Positions 31,298 through 43,384 of a DNA stretch of 64,000 nucleotides are shown here, piece by piece; the stretch's first letter is position 1, and each line of letters starts with the position of its first letter. The stretch comes from Pseudeuparius sepicola. Lineage: Eukaryota; Arthropoda; Insecta; Coleoptera; Anthribidae. The stretch covers positions 83,833,454-83,897,453 of the forward strand of contig OY987298.1 of the NCBI GenBank assembly GCA_963920635.1, read 5' to 3'. A model generated the notes under the pieces. The model was not told the DNA's origin. It was given only the letters and a program-made list of their open reading frames with translations, and searched no databases. A program made the translations under genes and the position numbers.

Positions 31298-34119
31298 GTG
31301 CACGGCCACACATAAGGCGGACAGCGGACCGAAGAGCAGAGCGGAGATGGTAGCGGGGCTTTCAAAACAATAGGAGGCCTAGTATCATGTCCATACATAC
31401 GATACCGCGGAGAGGGGAGCGGAGAGTAAAGCGTGTTTGCTCGATGGTAGCGGAGCGTTCAAGTCAGTTTGACATTTTCCGGCGTATTGGCGTGTATTTA
31501 CCCTCGAAAATAGAGCGTTGTATTCTTATATACCTACTTAATAATAAACAATATGGATCGCGAAATGCTAATTAGTGAAGTTTTTAGTCGCAAACCCCTA
31601 TGGGACATAACTCATGCACATCACCACCACTGAGGTGTTTTAGACAAACAAACAGGCAATACTCCGCTATAGGGCGTCGTATTTTTTTTCTGGTCACTGG
31701 GCTGCCATCTACGCGAATATTTTGCAATTTTGGCATTAGAGTCCATCTGTGAGAAGGAACCTATTTTTTCGAAGCAAAAATATTGAATGTGTTCTTTCAC
31801 TTTTCTAACATTTGGGCGTCCGTATAGACGCTCGATATTGTAGCGTCTTCGATATACGTTTGCTCTTCATTGAATCGATGTTATTGAGTCATTTGCTTAT
31901 TTCATTATACACGTGACAAACATCAAAGCTTCGTACGATGTTGCCATGTCGCCTACGAGTTTCCGCGCTGTATTTTAGAGCGTTTTCATGATTGACGCCT
32001 GGATGCTCTTTGGCCGCCCGCTCACATTAATGTAAATGCTAATTTTCGTTGCATTCTTTAACTTTTTAACCCGGTAAATTAGGTAAGAGGGTCAAATAAG
32101 TCTTGGCTAATACGCAAATCAAAGAGGATTAAATTGAATAAAAAACATTTATTACCTTACCAGGAAGTTGTAAAACAAACTCATAATTGAAATTAAAAAC
32201 CTAACATTGAGAACATAATGGAATCAAATAGGTGCAAAAAAATTCAAGGGAGATTCATTACTGAAAAAATATTGGTGATATTTCTCTCATGTTTAATATA
32301 TCGTTTAGTGGAGTCAACTAGGAAAATAACTTCGAAGAAATTCCGGGAGTTTTAGATTTTGATGGAATGTGTTCGTTTTGATGTCTTGAAACAAAATCCG
32401 AAGAGTCCGCAGCGCAAAATAGTGTGTGATTTTTTTTATTTGACAATAACTGTCAAAAATATAGGTTTTTTGTTAATAACTTATTTAATAAGCGTTTTTA
32501 TAGAATTTAATTAAGACCATTCGAAAGAGCAGTCAATTTCTCAAAAAAAAAATGTATTTACATATTTTTTGTAAAATAATTAATGAATGAGAATTTTTTT
32601 AAGATCACACGTTTTCATGCTTCCTCGTATTTAAGAGGCAGCCGAAATTGAGAGCGGCGTGTGGAGCGCGAGACAGTTAAACAGTAATAACTTTTTACAC
32701 ACACAACTAATTCATATGCAACAAAGTTTATTGGAAAGTGACACCGTAAAGCAATTAAAAAAATCTTGTAGCATTAATTTCCATGAAGGGATACGCCTGT
32801 CATATTATTGCTGACCTTGATCAAAATTTCATGCATTTTCACAATAATTGACGTTACATGGCCAATTTGTAATATTTTTGAGCAATATTACTGAATGTTT
32901 CTACTAAATGTATGTAGTTTTGAAAGAGCAATATAAGATTACGATAGCAAACCTCGTTTGTTTTTTTTTTTTTCACTTTGAACTTAGAGATTTTCCATAA
33001 ATTCTTCCTATCGTATATTTAATATTTATTTCAAACGCTCATAATATCCGCATAAAATTAGATATTGAAACTCAATAGGTGACTTTTTTGAAGCTTAAAA
33101 CGTTTGCTTTTTGATAGGATAAGTTATTTTAATGTAATTCTCTTTTTTCTCCTTTATTTTTGCAGTAAACCGTGTTATAATTAATTTCCCAAAACGCAGA
33201 ACTCAATTTTTCTTATTTTTAAATCCAAGAATCAAGCTGAAGGAGGTTTCTTACTGGGATGAGACCAATCCTAAATGAAAGTACACGTTTTAAACTTCTG
33301 ATTTCCTAGTCAAAAGATTTTTTCGACATAATTTCCGCTCGTGATTATCAGCTTTTGGAAAAAAAAACTCTCCTCATGTGTTCTCAGCTTTCATACAATA
33401 ATACGAATTCAATAATAAATATAATAATTTCCGCTTTCTTTCTTGTAAATACTTCATACATGTTTGTATACTACTATAGTCCCCATTTTCGATCCACTGA
33501 GAACATGCGTTTGTATGTGTGTATGTATATGCGTGTGTTTGTGAGGCGTGTTAGTTGGCAGGTAGTCGGCAGATGTCATTCTGTTCCCTTGGAGCATATC
33601 TCAGGAATTAATAGTCCTGTAGCTTTGGGGAAAAATCTTCTTAAGTAATATGGTCACGAAAAATCGCTGGAAATTCTATTTAAGTTTGTAGGTTGGCCGC
33701 TAGGGGCGTATTCGCAACAGTAAATTTGAAAAATGAGTTTTCTCAAAAAAATATCTAATAAATATCAAAAATAATTTTATTGCACTCTTCAGCAAATACT
33801 GAACAATTTTTGTTAAGGATTTTTTGCTCTTGCTCTTCAAATAGAGGTGAGACGGGCGGATAAACCTTGACTTGAAAAAATGCTGCTAACTCCGGTTTGG
33901 TTTAACCGAATTGGTTGAATTTGGGCTTGTTGAAGAGAGATTTCCTTCTTCTATCAAATGATTGTCCAGTAAGATCATTTCGAATTTCGTGGTCACCGCT
34001 AGAGGGCGCAATTCGAAAAATTTCCCTTTTATTACAATTTTCTCCGAAATTTTAAATTCAATGACATTTATTCTGTTATAATCGAAAAGTAGATTATATT
34101 TACAACAAAAAATACTTTG
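31298..34119. other. No recognisable gene; partly GC-richer, mostly AT-rich
   Basis: 31300-31500 is GC-richer with GGAGCGGAG/GGTAGCGGAGCG phrases repeated twice (31342 and 31413). From 32000 the sequence is AT-rich with homopolymers. I see no family motif in the short frames at 33355 or 33886. Confidence 0.4.
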
Positions 34120-34530
34120 GTATTTTGTATAGATGGCTGGAGCATTTATGAGCAGAAGCTTTTTGAGCATTTATGAGCATTAATGAGCAGGACATTTTTA
34201 AAAGAGTCTTGCCATTTTTGGTCACTGTCCGGCAGTTTTGGAGCATTTATGATCATTTTTATAAATGTCGTCAATTAGAGAACTAATGAGAATTTATGGT
34301 TACTTGTGAGCATTTATGGTCATTTTTGAGCATTTAAAATCATTTATGGTCATTTATAAAAAAAAATCCCTCCATTTCTAACTACAAAATCGTTTATAAT
34401 TCTAACCTAGAATGGTCGATGCCCGCTAGAATATTGTGAACTGTGTTACTTTGCAAAAGGGTCAAACAAAATTCAATAGTCTGGAAGTACTTTAAGAAAA
34501 GAAGTGACCAAAAATTAAAATATACTATTT

Positions 34531-34713
34531 GTGAATTTTGAATTTTGTAAAGCTGAATATTTCGCCCATGCAGGAAGAATGAGAAAACATTTAATTCAAT
34601 GTTCAAAGGCTCCAGTACAGATAAAGAAATTATTTAGATTTAGTAGTAACAAAAATGAAAAAAGTATTTCTGATGTAGATGTATTAAATATTGAATATAG
34701 CTCTCATTTTTAA
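34531..34713 (+). pseudogene. BED-type zinc-finger fragment of hAT transposase
   Basis: A 60-codon frame with 'CKAEYFAHAGRMRKHLIQC', matching the C...H....C end of BED fingers that begin hAT transposases. The first Cys pair is only partly present and the initiator is doubtful. The last 98 bp are duplicated in tandem (see next entry). No downstream RNase-H-like transposase core remains. Confidence 0.6.
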
Positions 34714-34818
34714 TTAAGTACAGATAAAGAAATTATTTAGATTTAGTAGTAACAAAAATGAAAAAAGTATTTCTGATGTAGATGTATTAAATATTGAATA
34801 TAGCTCTCATTTTTAATT
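34616..34818. repeat. Tandem duplication of about 100 bp
   Basis: The stretch beginning ACAGATAAAGAAATTATTTA at 34617 recurs identically from 34722 up to CTCATTTTTAATTAA. The two copies look identical over almost the whole unit, so the duplication is recent. It includes the stop codon of the BED fragment. Confidence 0.9.
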
Positions 34819-35245
34819 AATTTAGGTAATTTTATTGCAATAATTATAATTACTGCGTTGAATTTCAGATCAAAACTTATTTTAATAATTTTAAATTTTA
34901 ACAATAATACTGGAATATTTTATTGATTGCTAACCTAACTAACCTACATCCTACATATACCTACGAGTTGGGTCTTCTAAATCTGTCTTCAGTCTGTAAC
35001 TAGAAGCATTTTTTAAAAATTTTACATATTTTAATTTTTTTTATTTTTGTTTCACTTTATACTTTTTTTATTCAAGTCATACATATGGGGTCTTGTTTTA
35101 AAGGTCTTTTCACAAGTAATCGAATGGCACCATTTTCAAAAATGCCCATAATTATGGGCAATTGCTCGAGGCCTTTGCGGACATTTTTAAAAGTGTCCTG
35201 CTCGAAATCATAAACGCTCGGACATTTGCCATCTATAGTATTTTG

Positions 35246-36057
35246 ATATCTTCATTAGTTTCGGAGTTATCGCCAAAAGAATAATTATTAAAATGTTATT
35301 TGAAAGAAGAAGGTAGGTATTTGTTTTCAAAGATTTTCGTGGTCAAGCATGCCATGAAAGAAATAGAAATCTGCTTGAGCTTTTCGTAAATGGCTAGATT
35401 TTCACTTTTTATTCCCTTAAACGTATTTCTAATTTACTTCCTTACCTGTCGTATTGATATGAGATTATCTCGGAAAAAAAATTAAAAATTAAAAATTTGA
35501 TTATTCTTGCATTCAAGTTTATTTTTACTAGGCGTCATTTTATTTTTCATTTTTTTTACTTCATATTCATAATCAGCATCTCAAAAAACATAAAAATATA
35601 CATTTTCATTGAAAAATAATGATTCTACAATTAATTGTAGACGATTTTGAGAAATTTCGGTGAAAGATCAATTTTTTTATTTTTTTTTTTTAAATAAAAA
35701 GCGCACTTTTTCAACCTGCGGACTTTTAAATAAAAGTATGTTTGAAGGTGTTTTAAAAGGTTTTATTCAAATCCATGACTTCCCTAATTAATTCCTAATT
35801 AACACCATTTTTCGTCTACGTTGACTCCACTAGTTAGTTTCTCCCGTGTAAAATTAAAACATTAAACCATTAAAATTAAAAACCAAGCTTTTGCTATCCC
35901 TTTTAAAGACATGCCTAGGAGGTACGAATTATATTTTTATTTGTACCTACGAAAAATCTAGAAAATTTTGCATTTATTTATTTATGTACGCTCTGTATAC
36001 ACACAGCTAGGAACTTCATTAGTAACAGTGGATTCAAACAGAAAAATCAAATACGCG
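35246..36057. other. AT-rich spacer, no gene seen
   Basis: Homopolymer-rich; no protein motif. It ends at the start of the satellite array. Confidence 0.5.
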
Positions 36058-39000
36058 GCTAAAACAGAATTTAATATCCCTTTCGGCAAACAGAATTTAA
36101 TATCCCTTTCGGCTCTTCTTTAGGGGGTCGGTAAGGGGTGAGTTTGGGGTAACAAATTATTTTTACTCCAGGAGTTTTCTTAGTTCGACATTCCCCACAA
36201 ACCGGCTAAAACAGAATTTTAATATCCCTTTCCGTTCTTCTTTAGGTGGTCGGCAGGGGTCAAGTTTGGGGTACAAATTATTTTGACTCCAGGGGCTTTC
36301 TTAGTTTGACATTCCCCACATACTGGCTGAAACAGAATTTTAATATCCCCTTCGGGTCTTGTTTAGGAGGTTGGTAGGAGGTGAGTTTGGGGCAACAAAT
36401 TTATTTTACCACAGGGGTTTCCTTAGTTTGACATCCTTCGCCAACTGACTCAAACAGAATTTTAATACCCCTTTCCGTTTTTGTATTGGGGGTTGGCTGG
36501 GGGTGAGTTTAGGGTAACAAATTATTTTGACCCCGGTAGTTTTCTTAGTTCGACATTCCCCACAAACCGGCTAAAACAGAATTTTAATATCCCTTTCGGT
36601 TTTTGTTTAGGGGATTGAGAGGGGGTGAGTTTGGGGTAACAAATTATTTTGACTCTAGGGACTTTCTTACTTCGACATTCCAAACAAACCGGCTAAAACA
36701 GAATTTTATTATCCCTTTCGTTCTTGTTTAGGGGGTTGGTAGGGGGTGATTTTGGGTTAACAAATTATTTTGACCTCCGTGGTTTTCTTAGTTCGACATT
36801 CCCCACGAACCGGCTAAAACAGAATTTTAATATCCCTTTCAGTTCTTGTTTAGGGGGTCGGTAAGGGGTGAGTTTGGGGTAACAAATTATTATTACTCCA
36901 GGAGTTTTCTTAGTTCGACATTCCTCACAAACCGGCTAAAACAGAATTTTAATATCCCCTTCGGTTCTTGTTTAGGAGGTTGGTAGGAGGTGAGTTTGGG
37001 GCAACAAATTTATTTTACCACAGGGGTTTCCTTAGTTTTGACATTCTCCGCAAACTGACTCAAACAGAATTTTAATATCCTTTTCTGTTTTTGTATTGGG
37101 GGTTGGCTGGGGGTGAGTTTGGGGTAACAAATTATTTTGACCCCGGTAGTTTTCTTAGTTCGACATTCCCCACAAACCGGCTAAAACAGAATATTAATAT
37201 CTCTTTCGGTTTTTGTTTAGGGGATTGACAGGGGGTGAGTTTGGGGTAACAAATTATTTTGACTCTAGGGACTTTCTTACTTCGACATTCCCCACAAACC
37301 GGCTAAAACAGAATTTTATTATCCCTTTCGTTCTTGTTTAGGGGGTTGGTAGGGGGTGAGTTTGGGGTAACAAATTATTTTGACCTCCGTGGTTTTCTTA
37401 GTTCGACATTCACCACAAACCGGCTAAAACAGAATTTTAATATCCCTTTCGGTTCTTGTTTAGGGGGTCGGTAAGGGGTGAGTTTGGGGTAACAAATTAT
37501 TTTTACTCCAGGAGTTTTCTTAGTTCGACATTCCCCACAAACCGGCTAAAACAGAATTTTAATATCCCCTTCGGTTCTTGTTTAGGGGGTTGGTAGGAGG
37601 TGAGTTTGGGGCAACAAATTTATTTTACCACAGGGGTTTCCTTAGTATTGACATTCTCCGCAAACTGACTCAAACAGAATTTTAATATCCCTTTCCGTTC
37701 TTGTATTGGGGGTTGGCTGGGGGTGAGTTTGGGGTAACAAATTATTTTGACCCCGGTAGTTTTCTTAGTTCGGCATTCCCCACAAACCGGCTAAAACAGA
37801 ATTTTAATATCCCTTTCGGTTTTTGTTTAGGGGATTGACAGGGGGTGAAACATTATTTTGACTCTAGGGAGTTTCTTACTTCGACATTCCCCACAAGCCG
37901 GCTAAAACAGAATTTTATTATCCCTTTCGTTCTTGTTTAGGGGGTTGGTAGGGGGTGAGTTTGGGGTAATAAATTATTTTGACCTCCGTGGTTTTCTTAG
38001 TTCGACATTCCCCACAAACCGGCTAAAACAGAATTTTAATATCCCTTTTGGTTCTTGTTTAGGGGGTTGGTGGGGGGTGAGTTTGGGGTTACAAATTATT
38101 TTTACCCCAAGTGTTTTCTTAGTTCGTTTGACATTCCCCACAAACTAGCTAAAACAGAATTGTAATATCCCTTTCGGTTCTTGTTTAGGAGGTTGGTAGG
38201 AGGTGAGTTTGGGGCAACAAATTTATTTTACCACAGGGGTTTCCTTAGTTTGACATTCTTCGCAAACTGACTCAAACAGAATTTTAATATCCCTTTCCGT
38301 TTTTGTATTGGGGGTTGGCTGGGGGTGAGTTTGGGGTAACAAATTATTTTGACCCCGGTAGTTTTCTTAGTTTGACATTCCCCACAAACCGGCTAAAACA
38401 GAATTTTAATATCCCCTTCGGTTCTTGTTTAGGAGGTTGGTAGGAGGTGAGTTTGAGGCAACAAATTTATTTTACCACAGGGGTTTCCTTAGTTTTGACA
38501 TTCTCCGCAAACTGACTCAAACAGAATTTTAATATCCCTTTCCGTTCTTGTATTGGGGGTTGGCTGGGGGTGAGTTTGGGGTAACAAATTATTTTGACCC
38601 CGGTAGTTTTCTTAGTTCGACATTCCCCACAAACCGGCTCAAACAGAATTTTAATATCCCTTTCGGTTTTTGTTTAGGGGATTGACAGGGGGTGACAAAT
38701 TATTTTGACTCTAGGGACTTTCTTACTTCGACATTCCCCACAAGCCGGCTAAAACAGAATTTTATTATCCCTTTCGTTCTTGTTTAGGGGGTTGGTAGGG
38801 GGTGAGTTTGGGGTAATAAATTATTTTGACCTCCGTGGTTTTCTTAGTTCGACATTCCCCACAAACCGGCTAAAACAGAATTTTAATATCCCTTTCGGTT
38901 CTTGTTTAGGGGGTTGGTGGGGGGTGAGTTTGGGGTTACAAATTATTTTTACCCCAAGTGTTTTCTTGGTTCGTTCGACATTCCCCACAAACTGGCTTAA

Positions 39001-39385
39001 ACAGAATTTTAATATCCCTTTCGGTTCTTGTTTAGGGTGCTGGGGGGCTGGGGGTGAGTTTGGGTTAACAAATTATGTTTACCCCAAGTGTTTTCTTAGT
39101 TCGACATTCCCCGCAAACCGGCTAAAACATAATTTTAATATCCCTTTCAGTTCTTGTTTTTGGTATGGGTGAGTTTGGGGTAACAAATTATTTTTACCCA
39201 AGTGTTTTCTTAGTTCGACATTAACCACAAACTTCCTAACACAGAATTTTAATATCCCTTTCGATTCTTGTTTAGAGGGTTGGTAGGGGGTGAGTTTTGG
39301 GCTAACAAATTATTTTTACCCCAAGTGTTTTCTTAGTTCGACATTCCCCACAAACCGGCTAAAACAGAATTTTAATATCCCTTTC
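36058..39385. repeat. Satellite array, ~120-bp monomers in a 5-mer higher-order repeat
   Basis: About 27 monomers of the form ACATTCCCCACAAACCGGCT + AAAACAGAATTTTAATATCC + CTTTCGGTTCTTGTTTAGG + GTGAGTTTGGGGTAACAAA. Variant segments distinguish the types: A (CTCCAGGAGTTTTC), B (CCACAGGGGTTTCC with CTGACTCAAACAG), C (CCCCGGTAG), D (CTCTAGGGA), E (CCTCCGTGG) and F (CCCCAAGTG). B occurs at about 36410, 37018, 37627 and 38231, a period near 608 bp. The order B-C-D-E-A repeats, then breaks down to B-C-B-C and F types at the right. Open frames here (for example 38780-39172) are by-products of the repeat. Confidence 0.93.
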
Positions 39386-39782
39386 TCCACGACCATTCGT
39401 GAATGTAAGTATTCTAAAATCATTTTTAATAATAGAACTTAAAAATTCTCACTCTAGAGCGAGATGATTTATTCTTAAATACTTGCTTCTCGAGTGTTTT
39501 GTATGTATTTCCAGGATCGTAATATAATTTTTGTAATCTATTGCACATAAATAAACAATATAATAATAGGGATACTAATATTTCGTACTAATAATAATAA
39601 ATCATTGAATTATTTTATATATTTTCATTCCATAACAAGACAATGAATGAATATATGCTAATCGAACTAAACACAGCATAGAGTGCCATGGATTTCAAGA
39701 CTGTCAACCTCGCTGTCAACAATAGCGGCGTGGGGGTGCGCGTCATAATAAGTATTTTTGAACGTGTTTTAAGTTAAATAAA

Positions 39783-39989
39783 ATGAGTGAAAAATCGAGT
39801 GATTTTGATATGGAATTTGATAATACTCCACCTGAAATTTCAAATTGTGTGAGAAGTGAGAACCTGCTGCCGCAAAAATCGAAACATGAATATGAAAAAT
39901 ATTATGCGTTGTTAAGGGAGTGGCAACAAGAAAAGAAAACGACCTCATACGAATGGTCGTGGAGAAAATACAGTCTGTTATTCGGTTAG
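39783..39989 (+). pseudogene. Tyrosine-recombinase-like N-terminal fragment
   Basis: 68 codons: MSEKSSDFDMEFDNTPPEI, then LLPQKSKHEYEKYYALLREW. The 'LP.KSK..YE..Y..F..W..EK' pattern resembles the core-binding start of insect Crypton-type tyrosine recombinase genes. The rest of the protein, including any catalytic R..H-R-Y, is missing. The last ~12 codons come from the inverted terminal sequence and the hairpin. Confidence 0.45.
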
Positions 39990-40078
39990 AATGAAAAAAT
40001 TCGATATGAGTGGAAGATTCCGAACGCGAGCGTTAGCAAGCGTGAGGAACCACGAGTATCGAATTTTTTCATTCTAGC
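39986..40078. repeat. Hairpin-forming inverted repeat
   Basis: TAGAATGAAAAAATTCGATA pairs with TATCGAATTTTTTCATTCTA, and GAGTGG pairs with CCAC; the loop is a GC-rich stretch (GCGAGCGTTAGCAAGCGTGAG). The short stem overlaps the end of the preceding ORF. Confidence 0.8.
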
Positions 40079-40097
40079 CTCATTACAAAATCTACTA

Positions 40098-40890
40098 TTC
40101 GGTTCTTGTTTAGGGGGTTGGTAGAGGGTGAGTTTGGGGTAGGTGTTTTCTTAGTTCGACATTCCCCACAAATTGGCTAACACAGAATTTTAATATCCCT
40201 TTCAGTTCTTGTTTAGGGGGTTGGTAGGGGGTGAGTTTTGGGCTAACAAATTATTTTTACCCCAAGTGTTTTCTTAGTTCGACATTCTCCACAAACCGGC
40301 TACAACATAATTTTAATATCCCTTTCGGTTCTTGTTTAGGGGGTTGGTAGAGGGTGAGTTTGGGGTAACAAATTATTTTTACCCCAAGTGTTTTCTTAGT
40401 TCGACATTCCCCACAAACCGGCTAAAACAGAATTTTATTATTTTTACCCCATGTGTTTTCTTAGTTCGACATTCCCCACAAGCTGGCTAACACAGAATTT
40501 TAATATCCCTTTCCGTTCCTGTATTGGGGGTGACTTTGGGGTAACAAGTTGTTTTGACCCCGGTAGGTAGTTTTCTTAGCTCGACATTCCCCAAAAACTG
40601 TCTCAAACAGAATTTTAATATCTTGTCTTGTTTTGAGGGTTGATTCCCCCCAAATTCCCCCCCGGGGAACAAACTTATTTCACCCGCGGGGCGTCTTAAA
40701 TTTGCCTTTCCTCCCAACCATGCGAAATCAGACTTTTTCTATCTTCAATCGTTTTCATTTTGACTCCTAGCCGGGGGGAATTTGGGGGGAACAAGCTGAT
40801 TTCACACGCGGGGCGTCTTAAGTTTGCCTTTCCCCACAACCCTGCGAAAATAGAATTTTTTTATCTCCATTTACTTCCATTTTGACACCC
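40098..40890. repeat. Satellite array, right part with diverged monomers
   Basis: Monomers resume at 40098 (F type) and are partly truncated. From about 40620 two very diverged monomers appear with GC-rich variants (GGGGCGTCTTAAATTTGCC and GGGGCGTCTTAAGTTTGCC). Decay towards the edge is typical of satellite margins. Confidence 0.85.
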
Positions 40891-41260
40891 GGGGAGCTGG
40901 AAATGAGAATAAATATAAGTTATGTATTATTGATTTTTTCGATAAACTGTTTGGGCCGTTTTGATGCTATTAAGTTTATTTACAAAATTTTTTATTTACC
41001 TTTTTTCGGTAAAATCATAAATAACAGAGGTATAGGCGTCCTTAATTCGCGGTCCCGAACCAGCGCCGCCCGTCCCGCGCCGCCCATTCCATGCCGGTCT
41101 ACCGGCTCCTCGAAATGCATAAAATAGCGAAAAAAGATTAATATCACAGATAACGGACATATGCGACGCTGCCAAGTGTGGAGACGCTTGATTCGCGAGA
41201 GAATAAATGGTTTATCGTATATCTTGAATATACGCCGCTCTCGTCTGTGCCTCTAGCGTC
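40891..41260. other. No gene seen
   Basis: Includes a GC-rich patch at 41050-41105 without coding evidence. Confidence 0.4.
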
Positions 41261-41660
41261 AACTGCCCGAACTAAAAATATACGGCGCCGTATATTTTTC
41301 GGACAACAGGTCATCTAAAAGCGTCACCTAAAATTTTTTTATATATATATATATATACTTATCCAGGGCATCTTGTGACATCCGGTAAAAAGTGCGGCTC
41401 TGTGACATCCACACGAAGGAAACAAGTTAGCCCCAAAACAAAAATATGACTTTGAAAGTTTGAGGAGAGGATTCAATTAAGCTATTAACAATCAAACCAT
41501 ACACGAAATGGAAAAATTAAATTTCCTATCTCTGTGAAGTCCGTCGTATATCTTACATACATTCTTACGAAACGGTGCTTGCATCATCCGTCAAAACATT
41601 ACGGATTTCGTGACATCCGTGCAGCGTTGCCAGTTCACCGACTGTTGCACTACAATAACG
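41261..41660. repeat. Dispersed element with repeated GTGACATCC words (copy 1)
   Basis: AACTAAAAATATACGGCGCC (about 41271), a (TA)n run (41340-41357) and several TGTGACATCC(G) words (about 41380, 41402, 41611). A related set in inverted arrangement lies at 47640-48010, again with (TA)n and an 'AACTAAAAATATAC' block. No coding capacity. Confidence 0.5.
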
Positions 41661-43382
41661 GCGATAAATAAGCAGGTGGAAGGGCGGGGGCCGCTGCGGT
41701 GGCTAGTGATTAGTGAACTGTGGATCCGGCGGTGTATATACATTGTTTACTACGGTTCAACGCAGAGCCTGTTTGACATGCCGTAAGGTTTGCCTAAAAA
41801 GATATAATCTTTTTCTCGTAACAAACCTTACTGCAGCTCAACACAGGAGGGTGTTTAAACGTAGTAAACTTCGTCTGCAATTTCGCATTTTAACACACTT
41901 CCTAATCATTATTAGCATTACGTAAATTATAACATTATACTGGTTTATTAAGTAGTATTATTAGGTAGGTAATGTTTTGAGAACAGAAATGATTGAAAAT
42001 ACAATAAGTAGTAGGTACAAAATCAAACCAACATTTTATAAGCACAGGCACTTGAAACGAAAAAAAAAATTAAATATCTACGTTTAAAGGTGGCAAACAG
42101 CTACATTGTTTCAAAGAAATACTAAAAATAAAGTAACAACTAAAAAAGACATAAAACCGTTTAAAGACAATTTTGGGACAATTCTTGTTTGAAATGGACA
42201 TAAATGTAGGCCCGGAAAACTAATTAGTTATTTTAAGGCGGAACTCGCAGTGTATTAAAGTTGCAATCCTTTGGATCCTTTTTTTCCGTTATTTTCCAAC
42301 CAATTTTGATGATTTTTTTTTCATTGTATTCAGAAAAGTAATGGCAAGAGATTGATGGTTTTTTGATATTCTGATTTATTTATTCAAAAATCATATTTCT
42401 GGGCCGAAAATCAAAATTATAAAACCATCAATCGATCGGTACAACGTTTCTAAACAGTTTCCTTTTTTTAAATCGGCAAAAGTGAAAAATTACAGTAAAA
42501 AATGGGATTTAGTGGCATTTTTTTTCATTTTCTTCGGCTGGCGTACTCCCCTACGTATGGAACGCGGAGAGGGGCATCGCTGGGGTCGTACATGACTTGT
42601 ACCTCCCCTCTCTAGGCAGCGGACATCAGGCGATGAAATTTTATCGCTTTTTAAAAAATATGATAATTTCGTCGTTCCAGAATTAGCTCAGGAAGTGGTT
42701 TGTCGGTTTAACAGCGACGGATCTCCGATATTTCTTGTATGCTTTGGTGTTATTATTGTGTTGTTTTGTTGTTGTTTTTTAACATTTTGTTGTTTTGTTA
42801 TTGCCATTGCCGCTGTTATTTTTGCTGTTAGTGTTGTTTTGTTATCATATTGTTGACTTAACGTTGGTTATAAAAGGTCGCGAAGAGAACCGAAAAGCAG
42901 GAGGATTTCTGTTAGGAAAATTTTGCTATTGACTTTATTATTATATGATTCACTACTTGTATACCTAACATAATTTATTTATTAGTATAAACAATAGAAA
43001 GGGGTGTTTAAAAACAAGGTGCCATAATTTCTGGTACAAATATAATGTAACAAAATAATGGTCTTTTCCTCGTTTTTTGTTTTTGAGATACCTAATCGAA
43101 TTTTGTTTGTCTTGGTACAAACATGTTTTTTAGTAGGTATGCTAATTTTGCCGGTATAAGCCATAATAATCGTATCTATTGGACAAAATTTCCCAGTTCC
43201 TTTGGCGCCAAAATCAAATTTTATATAGAGGGATAAAATTATTTGATAAACTAGGTAAAGTCACATTATTATTATCATTTGATGGGCAAAATATCAGGTT
43301 GAGGACAAAAACAACAATATCTGTTTTTTTAGAAAGTGCCGACTTTTCGACGTATATTTTTCGTCTTCTTCAGGGCTAAAAA
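41661..43382. other. No gene seen; small inverted repeats
   Basis: 41747-41868 contains GTTTACTACG ... CGTAGTAAAC and CGTAAGGTTTG ... CAAACCTTAC arranged as a stem. 42350-42430 contains ATTGATGGTTTT ... AAAACCATCAAT. 42720-42860 is rich in TTGTTGTTTTG-like phrases. Confidence 0.45.
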
Positions 43383-43384
43383 TA

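Larger units (their letters stand above)
34128..35237 (+). mobile_element. hAT-type element with perfect 8-bp TSD
   Basis: The ends TATAGATGGC and GCCATCTATA are inverted, flanked by GTATTTTG on both sides (34120-34127 and 35238-35245). The subterminal regions carry many GAGCATTTATG/CATAAACGCTC-type repeats (34137-34350, 35150-35225). The interior encodes a BED-type finger fragment. At 1110 bp it is too short for a full transposase, so it is a deletion derivative. Confidence 0.85.
39386..40097. mobile_element. Insertion inside a satellite monomer
   Basis: The monomer stops after CCCTTTC (39385) and resumes at TTCGGTTCTTG (40098), exactly within one monomer. Inside, TCCACGACCATTCGT (39386-39400) has an inverted match ACGAATGGTCGTGGA (39948-39962). 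To the right of that lies a hairpin (39986-40078). A truncated tyrosine-recombinase-like ORF occupies 39783-39989. The insertion is probably composite. Confidence 0.7.

Noticed and set aside
31298..31500. Continuation of the P-like transposase after the Harbinger element
   Set aside because: Reading on from the TTA duplication gives no P-transposase motif; the right flank looks unrelated.
38780..39172. 130-codon open frame in the satellite
   Set aside because: It is a by-product of the repeated monomer; a near-identical frame recurs at 37933 and carries no protein motif.
36058..40640. CRISPR-like array
   Set aside because: Monomers are contiguous ~120-bp satellite units with no unique spacers, in a eukaryotic context.
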